From NCBI RefSeq assembly GCF_032921865.1, contig NZ_CP136684.1, forward strand, positions 1,036,501 through 1,100,500: a stretch of 64,000 bases of DNA. The letters run 5' to 3'. Numbering within the stretch: position 1 is the stretch's first letter; every line of letters starts with the position of its first letter. A model generated the notes under the pieces. It was not told the DNA's origin. It was given only the letters and a program-made list of their open reading frames with translations, and searched no databases. The stretch is from Thalassospira lucentensis (GTDB lineage Bacteria > Pseudomonadota > Alphaproteobacteria > Rhodospirillales > Thalassospiraceae). Below, one piece after another: positions 25,596 to 35,378 of this stretch. The position numbers and the translations under genes were made by a program.

Positions 25596-25847
25596 ATGAC
25601 CGCCGATAAAGGCCAACCAACCAACCCCGAACAACCCGCAAAAAAAGGCCTGCCCAATGGTCATTACTTCAAGATCATGGGCTATCTTCTGACCGCAGCG
25701 TGGGTTGGTTACATTCTGGCAATTTCCGGGGGCGATACCACGCATCCGATGTTTGACTATATCTTTGTCGTACCGCTGGCATTCTGGATCGGCGGCATGA
25801 TCATCGCCAAAATACTGCGTTCGCGCAGTGGTGCGGATCGGCCCTGA
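25596..25847 (+). CDS. Small membrane protein of unknown function
   Basis: A protein of 83 residues with a hydrophilic N-terminus and two membrane helices (IMGYLLTAAWVGYILAI, then YIFVVPLAFWIGGMIIA). An AAAGGAAA stretch precedes the ATG. It follows bluB by 29 bases and is followed by a strong terminator, so both are probably on one transcript. No family recognised. Confidence 0.65.
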   Translation: MTADKGQPTNPEQPAKKGLPNGHYFKIMGYLLTAAWVGYILAISGGDTTHPMFDYIFVVPLAFWIGGMIIAKILRSRSGADRP

Positions 25848-25870
25848 TCGCGGTTCGCTAGATGGCAAAA

Positions 25871-25898
25871 GGCGCTGAAATCATCAGCGCCTTTTTTT
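25871..25898. terminator. Bidirectional rho-independent terminator
   Basis: GGCGCTGA-AATCA-TCAGCGCC followed by TTTTTTT on the plus strand and by TTTT on the minus strand; it ends the bluB unit and the convergent membrane protein gene at 25897. Confidence 0.9.
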
Positions 25899-26238
25899 AT
25901 GATCCGTTCCGATCATCACGATGCTTTTTTCGTTCGTCGTCATAGCTGTCATTATCGGAAAACCCGCCCAAATTCATGATCCCGATGCCAAGGCTGATAC
26001 CGCCAAACGTGATGAACAACCCGAAAAACAGCAGCATGATAAAGATCGGCGCATCACGTGATGCCATGGCCAGGCTATAAATCCCGCCAATGTCAAAAAA
26101 CAGCACCAAGGAGCCAAATACCAGCGCCCCGAACCCGCCATAGGCGGTATGTTCGATCATGAACTTGATAATGGAACGGGCTTCGCGCGCAGCCTTGCTG
26201 TTACGAATTTCATCCGTGTCGTTTGACTTGCCCGTCAT
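25897..26238 (-). CDS. Small membrane protein of unknown function
   Basis: A protein of 113 residues. After a charged N-terminus (SKAAREARSIIKFMIEH) come two membrane helices (about residues 33-55 and 65-90), then a very charged tail of Asp, Arg and Lys. No family recognised. It overlaps the convergent terminator at its end and lies downstream of the CinA-type gene with a gap of about 80 bases. Confidence 0.65.
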   Translation of the reverse strand: MTGKSNDTDEIRNSKAAREARSIIKFMIEHTAYGGFGALVFGSLVLFFDIGGIYSLAMASRDAPIFIMLLFFGLFITFGGISLGIGIMNLGGFSDNDSYDDERKKHRDDRNGS

Positions 26239-26320
26239 GCTGGTTCCTCCAACGCGACATCATCGGATTGTCATAGCCGGAATTATAGCATCGCCAAAAT
26301 GATCAATCGCAATCCACAGT

Positions 26321-27082
26321 TTACGAAACCGCGCCGCTATCCTCGATAACCTCGCGGCCCTGCTCGATGATCGCAGCCCGGATGCGCTCGGATGCCAGAT
26401 CGACATCCTTGGCCTCTTCGCCCCGCACCACAAGCGTCGTGCCCAGTTTCCCCTCGCGCAGGAACGGATAGGATCCGATATCGGTATCGGGGAAATCATG
26501 CTGGATTTCGCCCAGCACCTTGGCAATCGTGCCTTCGGGGATATATCCCCCGATGGACCGCGAAACCATTGGCCGCCCGCCGGTCAGCTGATGTTTGATC
26601 CCCTGGAACATAGCCTGCATGATCATCGGCACACCGGCCATGACATAGACATTTTCCATCCGGAAACCCGGTGCCTTGGATATCGGATTATCAATCAGCT
26701 CTGCCCCGACCGGAATATGCGCCATGCGAAGCCGCGCCTCGTTCAGATCAGCCGGATTTTCATAATGGCTTTTCAGCAATTCATGCGCTTGTGCATTCAG
26801 TTCAATCTCGACCCCAAAGGCCCGCGCAACACAGGGTGATGTAATATCATCATGAGTCGGGCCGATGCCGCCGGTGGTAAAGACATAATCGAACTTTGCC
26901 CGGCATTCATTGACCGTTTCGATGATCGTGGTTTCGATATCGGGAATGACGCGGGTTTCCGACAACCGAATGCCAAGCTTGTTCAGTTCTTCCGCCAGAT
27001 AGGGCAGGTTCTTGTCATGGGTTCGCCCCGAAAGGATTTCATTGCCGATAATGATCAGACAGGCCCGAACCGCTTCAGACAT
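26321..27082 (-). CDS. CinA-type molybdopterin-binding domain protein
   Basis: A protein of 253 residues with the MoaB/Mog-like domain of CinA: IIGNEILSGRTHDKNLPYLA at the start and TTGGIGPTHDDIT near residue 70, then VYVMAGVPMIMQAMF. It lacks the C-terminal amidohydrolase domain of full CinA, so nicotinamide mononucleotide deamidation is not expected; other CinA N-domains act as ADP-ribose pyrophosphatases. ATG 27082 follows GGGG at five bases; a GTG directly before it is also in frame. It sits 58 bases after mutT and may share its transcript. Confidence 0.82.
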   Translation of the reverse strand: MSEAVRACLIIIGNEILSGRTHDKNLPYLAEELNKLGIRLSETRVIPDIETTIIETVNECRAKFDYVFTTGGIGPTHDDITSPCVARAFGVEIELNAQAHELLKSHYENPADLNEARLRMAHIPVGAELIDNPISKAPGFRMENVYVMAGVPMIMQAMFQGIKHQLTGGRPMVSRSIGGYIPEGTIAKVLGEIQHDFPDTDIGSYPFLREGKLGTTLVVRGEEAKDVDLASERIRAAIIEQGREVIEDSGAVS

Positions 27083-27140
27083 CACAACCCCGCAAACTTG
27101 AATTCGTCATTTGATACGACCGGCGGCACCAGCCGGATCG

Positions 27141-27602
27141 TCACAGAAAATCGCGCAACATCGCCACCAGCGGCACATCGGCCGGCGGCATCGGATAATC
27201 ACCCAACCGGATCGGGCGCACCCATTTGACCTGCTGGCCTTCCATCGGAGTAATCTCCCCCTTCCAGACCCGGCACAGATAAAGCGGCATCATCAGATGG
27301 AAATCGTCATAGGTAAATGATGCAAAGGTAAAAGGTGCCAGACAGCTTTCGGTGATGTCGATACCAAGCTCTTCCTTAAGCTCGCGCACCAACGCCATTT
27401 CCGGCGTCTCGCCCGCCTCGACTTTGCCACCCGGAAACTCCCACAGCCCCGCCATCGATTTGCCTTCGGGGCGCTGGGCGATCAATACGCGATGATCGGC
27501 ATCCACCAGCGCCACCGCACTGACAAACACCGTTCTTTCCGGGATTTTCCCCTGCCGCAGGTCCACCGACATGCAGCCTCTATCTGGATTCTGAATGCTC
27601 AT
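27141..27602 (-). CDS. mutT: 8-oxo-dGTP diphosphatase MutT
   Basis: A protein of 153 residues (143 if ATG 27572, which has GAGG just upstream, is the true start). The NUDIX box is complete: GGKVEAGETPEMALVRELKEELGI. The sequence AQRPEGKSMAGLWEFPGGKVE is characteristic of MutT proteins that hydrolyse oxidised dGTP and prevent A:T to C:G mutations. In many alphaproteobacteria mutT lies near argJ; here argJ is about 11 kb away. Confidence 0.88.
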   Translation of the reverse strand: MSIQNPDRGCMSVDLRQGKIPERTVFVSAVALVDADHRVLIAQRPEGKSMAGLWEFPGGKVEAGETPEMALVRELKEELGIDITESCLAPFTFASFTYDDFHLMMPLYLCRVWKGEITPMEGQQVKWVRPIRLGDYPMPPADVPLVAMLRDFL

Positions 27603-27661
27603 GCGATTGTTTTATCCTGCAAGTCTGCTTTCGCCAAGTGCCGCATTTGACCGAAATCGGC

Positions 27662-29134
27662 TCAACCCTTTTGCCCGTCCAGCAATCGCAAAATCATCGC
27701 ACGATCTTCGCTCGAAACCGCCCCGTTCCCCGGCAAATCTTCCCGCCCGATCAGGTAATCGCGCACCGAAAACCCTTCATCATCAACCGCATTGGTCTTG
27801 GCCCCGGCCGCAATCAGCATCTTCACGACCGCAGCGTCCCCTGCGGCCGCAGCATAATGCAATGCTGTTCGTTCCCCATGGCGGGGATATTCCCATTTAT
27901 CCGTGGCATTTGTTCGCGCCTGAACATCCGCCCCCTTGTCCAACAACCATCTTACCGCCGGGCTGTTGCCCTGCTGGGCGGCGGCCATCAAGGCGGTTTT
28001 GCCAAAATCATTGCGTGCCTCGATATCGGTGAAATAACCGTTCTGCGACAAAATATCGAGGATTTCCGCACTGTCGGATCGCATCATCGCAACATGCAAT
28101 AACGGATCAATGCCACCATAAGCCGCACATCGGGCAAACAGATTTCCATCCTGCCCCGCACCGCGCGTTGCCATCGCCACGATATCCGCAACCGGGCGGT
28201 TTTCGATTAACATCACACGCATCGCATCAACCGGTACCGGCGTATCGCAATCGGCCCCATACACCACGGAAAACAGGGTATCGCGGGCGATTTTAACCGC
28301 CATATCCCGGCTTTCGCCGCGTGAAACCCAATAGGTAATCAACGCATCCTGCGCCGGTATCCGTACGGTTTCAATCGCGTTGAATACATCCCGGTTGGCG
28401 GGTGAAAGATACGACCAGACCTCGAACGGCTTGCGTGATCCCGCCGGGGCAGACGGCAATTCATCAGGCTTTAGCATCGCCATCTCAAGATCGTGACTTT
28501 GCCCCGCCATATGCGCAAAACGTATCGTTCCGTTTTCCGGGGCAAACATATCCCCACTGGCCAGATAAGCCGCATCAACATAGGCATCCATCAGCGCGGT
28601 TGGATAGCCCGCAACCGCCCCGCGCCCCCATTGGCACCCCGAACGCGGCATGAAATTGTCGCGATTGCCGCCCCATGTCGGTCGGGTTGCATCCAGAAGC
28701 CCCGGCTGTCGCTGCAAAATCGCACAGGGAATGGCGTAAAACGCGGAATCCGTATTCGCATAACCGCTGCTCGACGCCAGCGTGATCGTCGGCAACATGC
28801 TTTCAATTGATCCGTCAAAGCTTTGCAAGTCCCCCAGCACACTACGTTCCAGCTCGTCAGTCAACGGAATGACGTCTTCATTGACCCGGTCTTGCAAGGC
28901 GGCAATTTCACGATCGCGTGCCGGGCTCTGGTCCTTGAACGCATATAAAAACAATATCCGGTCCAGTAATCCGACACCGTCCGACCGGCCCTTAACCGCC
29001 TTCTCTGCGGCTTGCGGATTTTCTGCCATACCGGCAACCGCAGCTTCATAAGCCTCATTGTCATTGTCTGCGAATGCCGCGGATGAAAAGGCGATCAGAA
29101 CCGGCATCACAACCAGCGTTCTTGCCAAAGTCAT
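27662..29134 (-). CDS. Secreted ankyrin-repeat protein
   Basis: A protein of 490 residues from ATG 29134; a GTG at 29164 would add ten. A signal peptide (MTLARTLVVMPVLIAFSSAAFA) points to the periplasm. Residues 25-340 match no family I know. The C-terminal 140 residues hold about three ankyrin repeats: FGKTALMAAAQQGNSPAVRW, RTALHYAAAAGDAAVVKML, and weaker flanking units. Cysteine pairs in the middle could be oxidised. Ankyrin repeats suggest protein binding; the partner is unknown. Confidence 0.8.
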   Translation of the reverse strand: MTLARTLVVMPVLIAFSSAAFADNDNEAYEAAVAGMAENPQAAEKAVKGRSDGVGLLDRILFLYAFKDQSPARDREIAALQDRVNEDVIPLTDELERSVLGDLQSFDGSIESMLPTITLASSSGYANTDSAFYAIPCAILQRQPGLLDATRPTWGGNRDNFMPRSGCQWGRGAVAGYPTALMDAYVDAAYLASGDMFAPENGTIRFAHMAGQSHDLEMAMLKPDELPSAPAGSRKPFEVWSYLSPANRDVFNAIETVRIPAQDALITYWVSRGESRDMAVKIARDTLFSVVYGADCDTPVPVDAMRVMLIENRPVADIVAMATRGAGQDGNLFARCAAYGGIDPLLHVAMMRSDSAEILDILSQNGYFTDIEARNDFGKTALMAAAQQGNSPAVRWLLDKGADVQARTNATDKWEYPRHGERTALHYAAAAGDAAVVKMLIAAGAKTNAVDDEGFSVRDYLIGREDLPGNGAVSSEDRAMILRLLDGQKG

Positions 29135-29241
29135 CAAACCCGAATTGCGATGCACGTCTAACACCCTTGAAATGAAACAAATCCCGATGGCGGGCTTTTG
29201 CGTATAAGCTTTAAATCCAAATCGATAATATCTGTTTTACG

Positions 29242-30123
29242 GTGACAATGCGCGTACTCAAACTGACGGCAAATGCCCTGATCGCAGCCCTGTTTCTGGC
29301 GGCCTGCGACAAACTCGCCGCATTCAATCACCTTCAGGCAGGGGACTATCACCCGACTGTTGCCGACCTGCGATACGGCGATGATGATCGCCAGAAACTT
29401 GATCTCTATCTGCCGCCCGACCGCTCAAAACCGGCCCCCCTGATCGTCTGGTTTTATGGCGGATCGTGGGATTCGGGTGACAAGGCAAAATACGCCTTCG
29501 TCGCCAAACGCTTTACCGATATGGGCTACGCGGTGGCCATCCCCGATTACCGGCTGGTGCCCCAAATCCGTTTCCCCGAATTTATCGAAGACGGCGCCAG
29601 GGCACTCGCCTTCATGAAGCAGTACGGCAATCAACATCCCGACCGCATCACCGCAAACCCGATGATATTGGCTGGTCATTCCGCCGGTGCCTATAACGCG
29701 GTTCAACTGGTGGCCGATCAGTCCTATCTGGCATCTGTGGGCATGTCGTCCAACGACATTGCAGGCATCATCGGGCTTTCCGGCCCTTATGATTTCTATC
29801 CCTACGATGTTAAGGCAACCCGGATTGCCTTTGGCGAAACCCCTGCTGCCCAAAGCCAGCCGGTCGAACAGGACCTGTCACACATGCCGTCGATGCTTCT
29901 GATCACGGGTACGCGTGATCATACGGTCTACCCCCGCAATTCCCGACGATTGGCGGAACTTGCCCCGGATGCAAAACTAATTGAAATCGACGACACCGGC
30001 CACGCCGGAACCCTCATTGCACTCGGCAGTATCCTGACAGAAAACCGGGCCGTGCTGGATCCTATAACCGCATTCCTTTCCGACCACACACCCCCATATC
30101 GAAACATCCCCGCAGCACAATAA
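29242..30123 (+). CDS. Lipoprotein alpha/beta hydrolase (esterase)
   Basis: A protein of 293 residues. The N-terminus ends in the lipobox FLAAC (Cys22), so it is probably lipid-anchored after signal peptidase II. The alpha/beta hydrolase fold shows an oxyanion-hole segment WFYGGSWDSGD, nucleophile Ser147 in GHSAGAY, Asp in TGTRDHTVYP and His in DTGHAGT. It resembles carboxylesterases of the BD-FAE/lipase type. The GTG 29242 start and the ATG six bases later are both possible. It is divergent from the ankyrin gene and converges on the glycosyltransferase. Confidence 0.83.
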   Translation: MTMRVLKLTANALIAALFLAACDKLAAFNHLQAGDYHPTVADLRYGDDDRQKLDLYLPPDRSKPAPLIVWFYGGSWDSGDKAKYAFVAKRFTDMGYAVAIPDYRLVPQIRFPEFIEDGARALAFMKQYGNQHPDRITANPMILAGHSAGAYNAVQLVADQSYLASVGMSSNDIAGIIGLSGPYDFYPYDVKATRIAFGETPAAQSQPVEQDLSHMPSMLLITGTRDHTVYPRNSRRLAELAPDAKLIEIDDTGHAGTLIALGSILTENRAVLDPITAFLSDHTPPYRNIPAAQ

Positions 30124-30134
30124 GTGCCGCAACC

Positions 30135-32174
30135 TCAAGAAACAAAAATATGATCGGGGGCTTTGCCTTCGAAATAACGGTCATATGCCGTTTCATATGC
30201 CTTTTCCAGATGCTTGGTGTAAGCAGCCGAATCAAATAACGGCACGGTCAATCGCGTATCAATCAACTGCTGGCGGATTTGACCAAGCCGTTCAGGATTT
30301 TCCACCAGATCAATGATCAATGCCTCATACTGTGCTTCGGTTTCTGCCACCAGTTCAGGCAACCCAACCGCATGCAGCAAGCTTGCAGCAACACGCGCCG
30401 CAAAACTTTCCCCGGCTTTTGTCACCATCGGCAGCCCGGCCCAAAGCGCATCACTTGCCGTTGTATGCGCATTGACATTAAATGTATCAAGGAACAGGTC
30501 AGCATGTTTGTGGCGCGCCAGATGCTCAGGTTCTTTTAACCGTTCGGCAAATACGATCCGTTCCCGTGCAATCCCTCTGGCTTCGACCTCGCGCAACAGG
30601 TTCTCCTGAACGCCTTCATTGGCACGCAACAGCCAAAGAACACTGCCATCATATTTGGCCAGAAGCCGCATCCAGATATCGAACTCTCTGGGCGTGATCT
30701 TGTAGTTGCTATTGAAACTGCAGAATACAAAACCCTTTTCCGGCAGGCCGAGCTCGCTTCGCGTCTTGGTTGTTTCAGGAATGATACGGTTACGATCATT
30801 GGGCTGATAACTATCAGGAAGATAGATCACTTTTTCGGTGTAAAACCGTCGCAGATGCTCTGGAATGACGACTTTGTCGGCAACGATATAATCCATGAAA
30901 TCCGCGCCAAGAGTCCCCGGATAGCCAAGATAGCTGATCTGTATTGGTGCCAAACGATATGCAAAAAGCCCACTGCGCCCCTGCCTGGTAAAGCCTTTCA
31001 GATCAACAGCGATATCAATTTTCTGCTGCCTGACGGCCGCCACGATCTGTGGATCTGACGCCACTGAAATATCGACAAAGCTGTCAACAAGCTTGTGCAA
31101 CCGGTCCCGTTTGACACCCTGTTTGACGGTCCCATAACTATAGGCATGAATTTCAAACTTCTCGCGATCATGATGCTCAAGCAATCCGATCATCAGAATA
31201 AGCGTCGCGTGATCGTGAAAATCGGCTGAAAAATAACCGATCTTTATTTTCTCCGGTCGGGCGACCGGTCGCTCTGGCAACGGCACCGTATTCACATGAT
31301 AACGTTTACGGATCGTATTGGCCGCACGCTTCTGCTGACGTTCCGCATTGTCATCGTATGACAACATGGAAAACGGCTCCACTGCATCGCCTTCAATACC
31401 GATACGCGGCGCAAGCTTGGCAAAATCGGCGATCCCCGACCAGTCACATAACAGCGCCTGCATATAAAGCTTTTGCGACATGGCGGGCATATTCTCGCCC
31501 TGCACCTGTGCCGCAAAACTGAAGCTTTGCTGCGCCGCACTGATCTTGCCTCTCTGAAAGAAGGTATTGCCCAGATTGTAATAGGCTTCGGCATAGTTTT
31601 TGTTGGCCTGTATCGCACCAACATAATATTTCTCAGCTTGGTCAAATTTACCCAATTTATGGTAAATGCCGCCAATGCTGTTATATCCTTCGGCATATTG
31701 CGGATTGGTTTTGATTGCGTTGGCAAAGGCTTCCAACGCCCCCTGAAGCTTTTCCTGCTGATACAGCAAAACCCCCAGATTGGCGTGGGCTTGGGTAATT
31801 TCCGGCTCCAGTTCAACCGCTTTGCGGAAACTCTGCTCGGCAATATCGAATTTCTTCAAACCAAAGGCCGCCGCGCCAACCAGATTCCACACCACGCCGG
31901 AATTCGGGGCTTCTTTCACAACCGCATTCGCCGCATCAAATGACGCCTCGATCTGCCCGCTATCAAACAGCCTGCGAATTTCGGTCACTTTATCCTGCAA
32001 CGAACCCTTGGCGATTGCCGCTGGCAGTTTAAGCTCGGCAAGTGCTTTTCGGGCCCGCTCATTTTTCGGATAAGCCTCCAGGAACTCTTCATAAAGCTTG
32101 ATCGCCTCGTCCTTGCTTCCCTGACGTTCAAGTGATTTCGCCCGACGCCTGACCTGATCAAATGAAAGCTTCAA
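30135..32174 (-). CDS. TPR protein with GT41 O-GlcNAc-transferase domain
   Basis: A protein of 679 residues. Residues 1-250 are tetratricopeptide repeats (EAYPKNERARKALAELK, AHANLGVLLYQQEKLQGALE, AEAYYNLGNTFFQRGKISAA). The C-terminal part from about 285 resembles family GT41 (SPINDLY/OGT): KIGYFSADFHDHATLILM, QISYLGYPGTLGADFMDYIV and NAHTTASDALWAGLPMVT. It would transfer a sugar, often GlcNAc or a related sugar, to Ser or Thr on proteins; bacterial relatives glycosylate flagellins or adhesins. It starts at TTG after GGGGA. No sugar-nucleotide genes are adjacent. Confidence 0.88.
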   Translation of the reverse strand: MKLSFDQVRRRAKSLERQGSKDEAIKLYEEFLEAYPKNERARKALAELKLPAAIAKGSLQDKVTEIRRLFDSGQIEASFDAANAVVKEAPNSGVVWNLVGAAAFGLKKFDIAEQSFRKAVELEPEITQAHANLGVLLYQQEKLQGALEAFANAIKTNPQYAEGYNSIGGIYHKLGKFDQAEKYYVGAIQANKNYAEAYYNLGNTFFQRGKISAAQQSFSFAAQVQGENMPAMSQKLYMQALLCDWSGIADFAKLAPRIGIEGDAVEPFSMLSYDDNAERQQKRAANTIRKRYHVNTVPLPERPVARPEKIKIGYFSADFHDHATLILMIGLLEHHDREKFEIHAYSYGTVKQGVKRDRLHKLVDSFVDISVASDPQIVAAVRQQKIDIAVDLKGFTRQGRSGLFAYRLAPIQISYLGYPGTLGADFMDYIVADKVVIPEHLRRFYTEKVIYLPDSYQPNDRNRIIPETTKTRSELGLPEKGFVFCSFNSNYKITPREFDIWMRLLAKYDGSVLWLLRANEGVQENLLREVEARGIARERIVFAERLKEPEHLARHKHADLFLDTFNVNAHTTASDALWAGLPMVTKAGESFAARVAASLLHAVGLPELVAETEAQYEALIIDLVENPERLGQIRQQLIDTRLTVPLFDSAAYTKHLEKAYETAYDRYFEGKAPDHIFVS

Positions 32175-32281
32175 GTCCCGTTCCCCGCATAACGCAATTT
32201 AACAATTCAACATCCTGCCCCAAACATAGAGCCCCTCGGTCTCTTTGTCCCATTTTGGCAGTATTTGCTTCTATCATCATG

Positions 32282-32314
32282 AAAAAAGCCCGGATCAACA
32301 ATCCGGGCTTTTTA
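32282..32314 (-). terminator. Rho-independent terminator after secA
   Basis: Minus strand AAGCCCGGAT-TGTTG-ATCCGGGCTT followed by TTTTC: a 10-base-pair stem 24 bases beyond the secA stop. The plus-strand side also ends in TTTTT. Confidence 0.9.
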
Positions 32315-32333
32315 TTAATTTATGATTTCTGAC

Positions 32334-35045
32334 TTACGCCAGCTGACCGTGGCAATGCTTGTACTTTTTGCCTGATCCGCACGGACATGCGGCGTTACGT
32401 GCAACACGGCCCCATGTCGAAGGATCGTTGGGATCAACATTGCCCGATGCCGCACGCGAATGGACCGTTGCACTGTCACCACCTTCACCCGCCATGGTTT
32501 CGGGTTCCGGGTGATTTTCGTGCATTTCCTGCGGTGCGCGACGTGGTTCAAGGTCTTCCGGGCGTGGGGTGGACTGCAATTCAACATGCGACAGCATCTG
32601 GGTCACACGTTCACGCAATGTCACCAGCATGCCTTCAAACAGGTTGAACGCCTCGCGCTTGAACTCGTTTAACGGATCGCGTTGGCCATAGGCGCGAAGA
32701 CCAATGCCCTGACGCAGGTGATCAAGCGCCAGAAGATGCTCTTTCCATGTCTGATCCAGCAGCTGAAGAACAAGGCTCTTTTCGACCTGGCGCATGATAT
32801 CGGCGCCATAATTGGCAACCTTGGCTGCCATCTTGCTTTCAACCGCCTGCTCGATCCGCTCGCGCATGACTTCGACATCAATGCCTTCTTCCTTGACCCA
32901 GTCGGTCACCGGAAGATCAAGGCCAAACAGACGCGTGCATTCTTCATGCAGGCTGGCCGCTTCCCACTGTTCCGGATAAACCTTTTCCGGGCAGTATTTG
33001 GTCACGAGGTCTTCGACGACTTCGCTGCGCATGTCGGCCACATCTTCGGCAACATGCTTGGCCTGCATCAGATCGCGGCGCTGTTCATAAATAACCTTGC
33101 GCTGGTCATTCATGACATCATCGAATTTCAGCACGTTCTTACGAATGTCGAAGTTGCGCGCCTCGACCTTCTGCTGTGCCTTTTCAAGCGCCTTGTTGAT
33201 CCACGGATGATAGATCGCCTCGCCTTCCTGAAGGCCAAGCTTCTGAAGCATCCCGTCCATGCGCTCGGACCCGAAAATACGCATCAGGTCATCTTCAAGC
33301 GACAGGAAGAATTTCGAACCACCCGGGTCACCCTGACGACCGGAACGACCGCGAAGCTGGTTATCGACACGACGCGATTCATGGCGTTCGGTACCGATCA
33401 CGAACAGACCACCCGCATCCAGAACCTTCTGCTGATCGGCCTTCACTTCGGCCTTGATCCGCTCGATCCCCTCGGCACGCTTTGCATCGTCGTCGATATT
33501 GGCAAGCTCGATCTCGGCACGCATTTCAACGTTGCCGCCAAGTTTGATATCGGTCCCGCGACCGGCCATGTTGGTTGCAATCGTGATCGCGCCCGGCGCA
33601 CCGGCCTGTGCCACGATGAACGCTTCGCGTTCATGCTGCTTGGCGTTCAGGACCTCGTGCGGGATTTTGCGTTCTTTCAGCAACGCGCCAAGAATTTCCG
33701 ATTTTTCAATCGAAACCGTGCCGACAAGGGCCGGCTGGCCGCGCTTATGACAATCTTCCAGCAGATCGGCAATCGCGTTCCATTTTTCCTTGGCCGTCCG
33801 ATAAATTTCATCATCGGCGTCTTTACGGGCAATCGGGCGATGGGTCGGGATTTCAACAACCTGAAGATTATAGATTTCCTCGAACTCTTCGGCTTCCGTT
33901 ATCGCCGTACCGGTCATCCCCGCAAGCGTCGGGTAAAGACGGAAATAGTTCTGGAAGGTGATCGAGGCCAGAGTCTGGTTTTCGTTCTGGATCTTGACCT
34001 TTTCCTTGGCTTCCAGTGCCTGATGCAGACCATCGGAATACCGGCGGCCTTCCATCATACGCCCCGTGAACTCGTCAATGATCACGACCTTGTCGTCCTT
34101 GACGATGTAATCTGTATCCTTCTGGAACAGCTTGTGCGCCTTCAGCGCCTGATTGACGTGATGCACCAGATGCACGTTGGCAACGTCATAAAGCGTCCCT
34201 TCCGTCAGGATGCCCATCTGCTGCAAAAGCTGCTCGGCATTCTCGGTACCATCTTCGGTCAGGGTGACGGCGCGTGCCTTTTCATCCTTCTCGTAATCGT
34301 CCTCGGTCAGTTTCGGGATCAACGCATCAATCGCGCGATACAGTTCCGAACTGTCTTCGGCCGGGCCGGAAATGATCAGCGGGGTACGCGCTTCGTCGAT
34401 CAGGATGCTGTCAACCTCATCGACGATGGCAAAGTTGAACGGGCGCTGCACCATGTCTTCAAGGCGGAACTTCATGTTATCGCGCAGATAATCAAAGCCC
34501 AGCTCGTTATTGGTGGCATAGGTAATGTCGCACGCATAGGCCGAACGACGCTGGTCATCGGTCATGCCATGCATGATCACGCCAACACTCAGCCCCAGGA
34601 AGCCGTAGACCTGCCCCATCCATTCCGCATCACGACGCGCAAGGTAATCGTTGACCGTAACAACGTGAACGCCCTTGCCTTCGATCGCGTTCAGATAAAC
34701 CGGAAGGGTCGAAACAAGCGTTTTACCTTCACCGGTTTTCATCTCGGCGATCTTGCCAAGTGTCAGAACCATGCCGCCCATAAGCTGGACATCGTAATGA
34801 CGTTCGCCGCGCACACGCCTGGCCGCCTCGCGGACGGTGGCAAATGCGTCAGGAAGAATATCCTTCAGAGTCTCGCCCTTCGACAGACGTTCGCGCAGCC
34901 AATCGGTACGGGCGCGCAGTTCGTCGTCACTAAGCTTTTCGACTTCGGGTTCCAGGGCATTGACTTGCTCGACCGTGGCCCGCAGGGCTTTGACTTCACG
35001 ATCGTTAGCTGAACCGAAAATTTTCCGGGCAATTACGCCGAGCAT
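32334..35045 (-). CDS. secA: Preprotein translocase ATPase SecA
   Basis: A protein of 903 residues, the usual length. SecA drives secretory proteins through SecYEG using ATP. Seen: Walker A in [12 protein letters not shown] near residue 105, [16 protein letters not shown] (Walker B), [13 protein letters not shown] and [13 protein letters not shown] (motifs V and VI), and the C-terminal zinc SecB/ribosome-binding motif [18 protein letters not shown] 35045 follows AGGA with eight bases; six more in-frame codons upstream are possible. Divergent from the two-gene module at 35379. Confidence 0.97.
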   Translation of the reverse strand: MLGVIARKIFGSANDREVKALRATVEQVNALEPEVEKLSDDELRARTDWLRERLSKGETLKDILPDAFATVREAARRVRGERHYDVQLMGGMVLTLGKIAEMKTGEGKTLVSTLPVYLNAIEGKGVHVVTVNDYLARRDAEWMGQVYGFLGLSVGVIMHGMTDDQRRSAYACDITYATNNELGFDYLRDNMKFRLEDMVQRPFNFAIVDEVDSILIDEARTPLIISGPAEDSSELYRAIDALIPKLTEDDYEKDEKARAVTLTEDGTENAEQLLQQMGILTEGTLYDVANVHLVHHVNQALKAHKLFQKDTDYIVKDDKVVIIDEFTGRMMEGRRYSDGLHQALEAKEKVKIQNENQTLASITFQNYFRLYPTLAGMTGTAITEAEEFEEIYNLQVVEIPTHRPIARKDADDEIYRTAKEKWNAIADLLEDCHKRGQPALVGTVSIEKSEILGALLKERKIPHEVLNAKQHEREAFIVAQAGAPGAITIATNMAGRGTDIKLGGNVEMRAEIELANIDDDAKRAEGIERIKAEVKADQQKVLDAGGLFVIGTERHESRRVDNQLRGRSGRQGDPGGSKFFLSLEDDLMRIFGSERMDGMLQKLGLQEGEAIYHPWINKALEKAQQKVEARNFDIRKNVLKFDDVMNDQRKVIYEQRRDLMQAKHVAEDVADMRSEVVEDLVTKYCPEKVYPEQWEAASLHEECTRLFGLDLPVTDWVKEEGIDVEVMRERIEQAVESKMAAKVANYGADIMRQVEKSLVLQLLDQTWKEHLLALDHLRQGIGLRAYGQRDPLNEFKREAFNLFEGMLVTLRERVTQMLSHVELQSTPRPEDLEPRRAPQEMHENHPEPETMAGEGGDSATVHSRAASGNVDPNDPSTWGRVARNAACPCGSGKKYKHCHGQLA

Positions 35046-35378
35046 TAAAACGTTCCTGAACAAATGAAAAAACAGTTATGGGGCAACGGCTATATACCGA
35101 GGCCCGATCACAGATAGAACCCTGTCTGCCATCTGTCAACGGAACGAACCATTATCGCTAATGTTCGGGCTGTTATGGCCCCCAAAAGTCCGGGCCAAAG
35201 GGGCCGACTTGCACAACCCTTGCCTGTACTCGCGAATGTCACTTCCTTCATGCTTGAGGAAATCGCAAAAAACACGTATGATCGGTGTTCAACTTTGAAT
35301 TAGAGAGCAAGTAGCTCATCTTTTTCGCGACATATCAGGGCTCAACCCCTTGCGCGAAAGAAGCCTCAGGAGGAGGAA
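35046..35378. other. Divergent region between secA and SPM module
   Basis: 333 bases with no gene that I can support. It carries presumed promoters for secA (minus) and the two-gene module (plus). A very strong ribosome binding site (AGGAGGAGGAA) ends it directly before 35379. Confidence 0.5.

Noticed and set aside
32682..35012. A 776-residue open frame on the plus strand opposite secA
   Set aside because: It lies fully within secA, which has all its ATPase motifs; the antisense product has no recognisable features.
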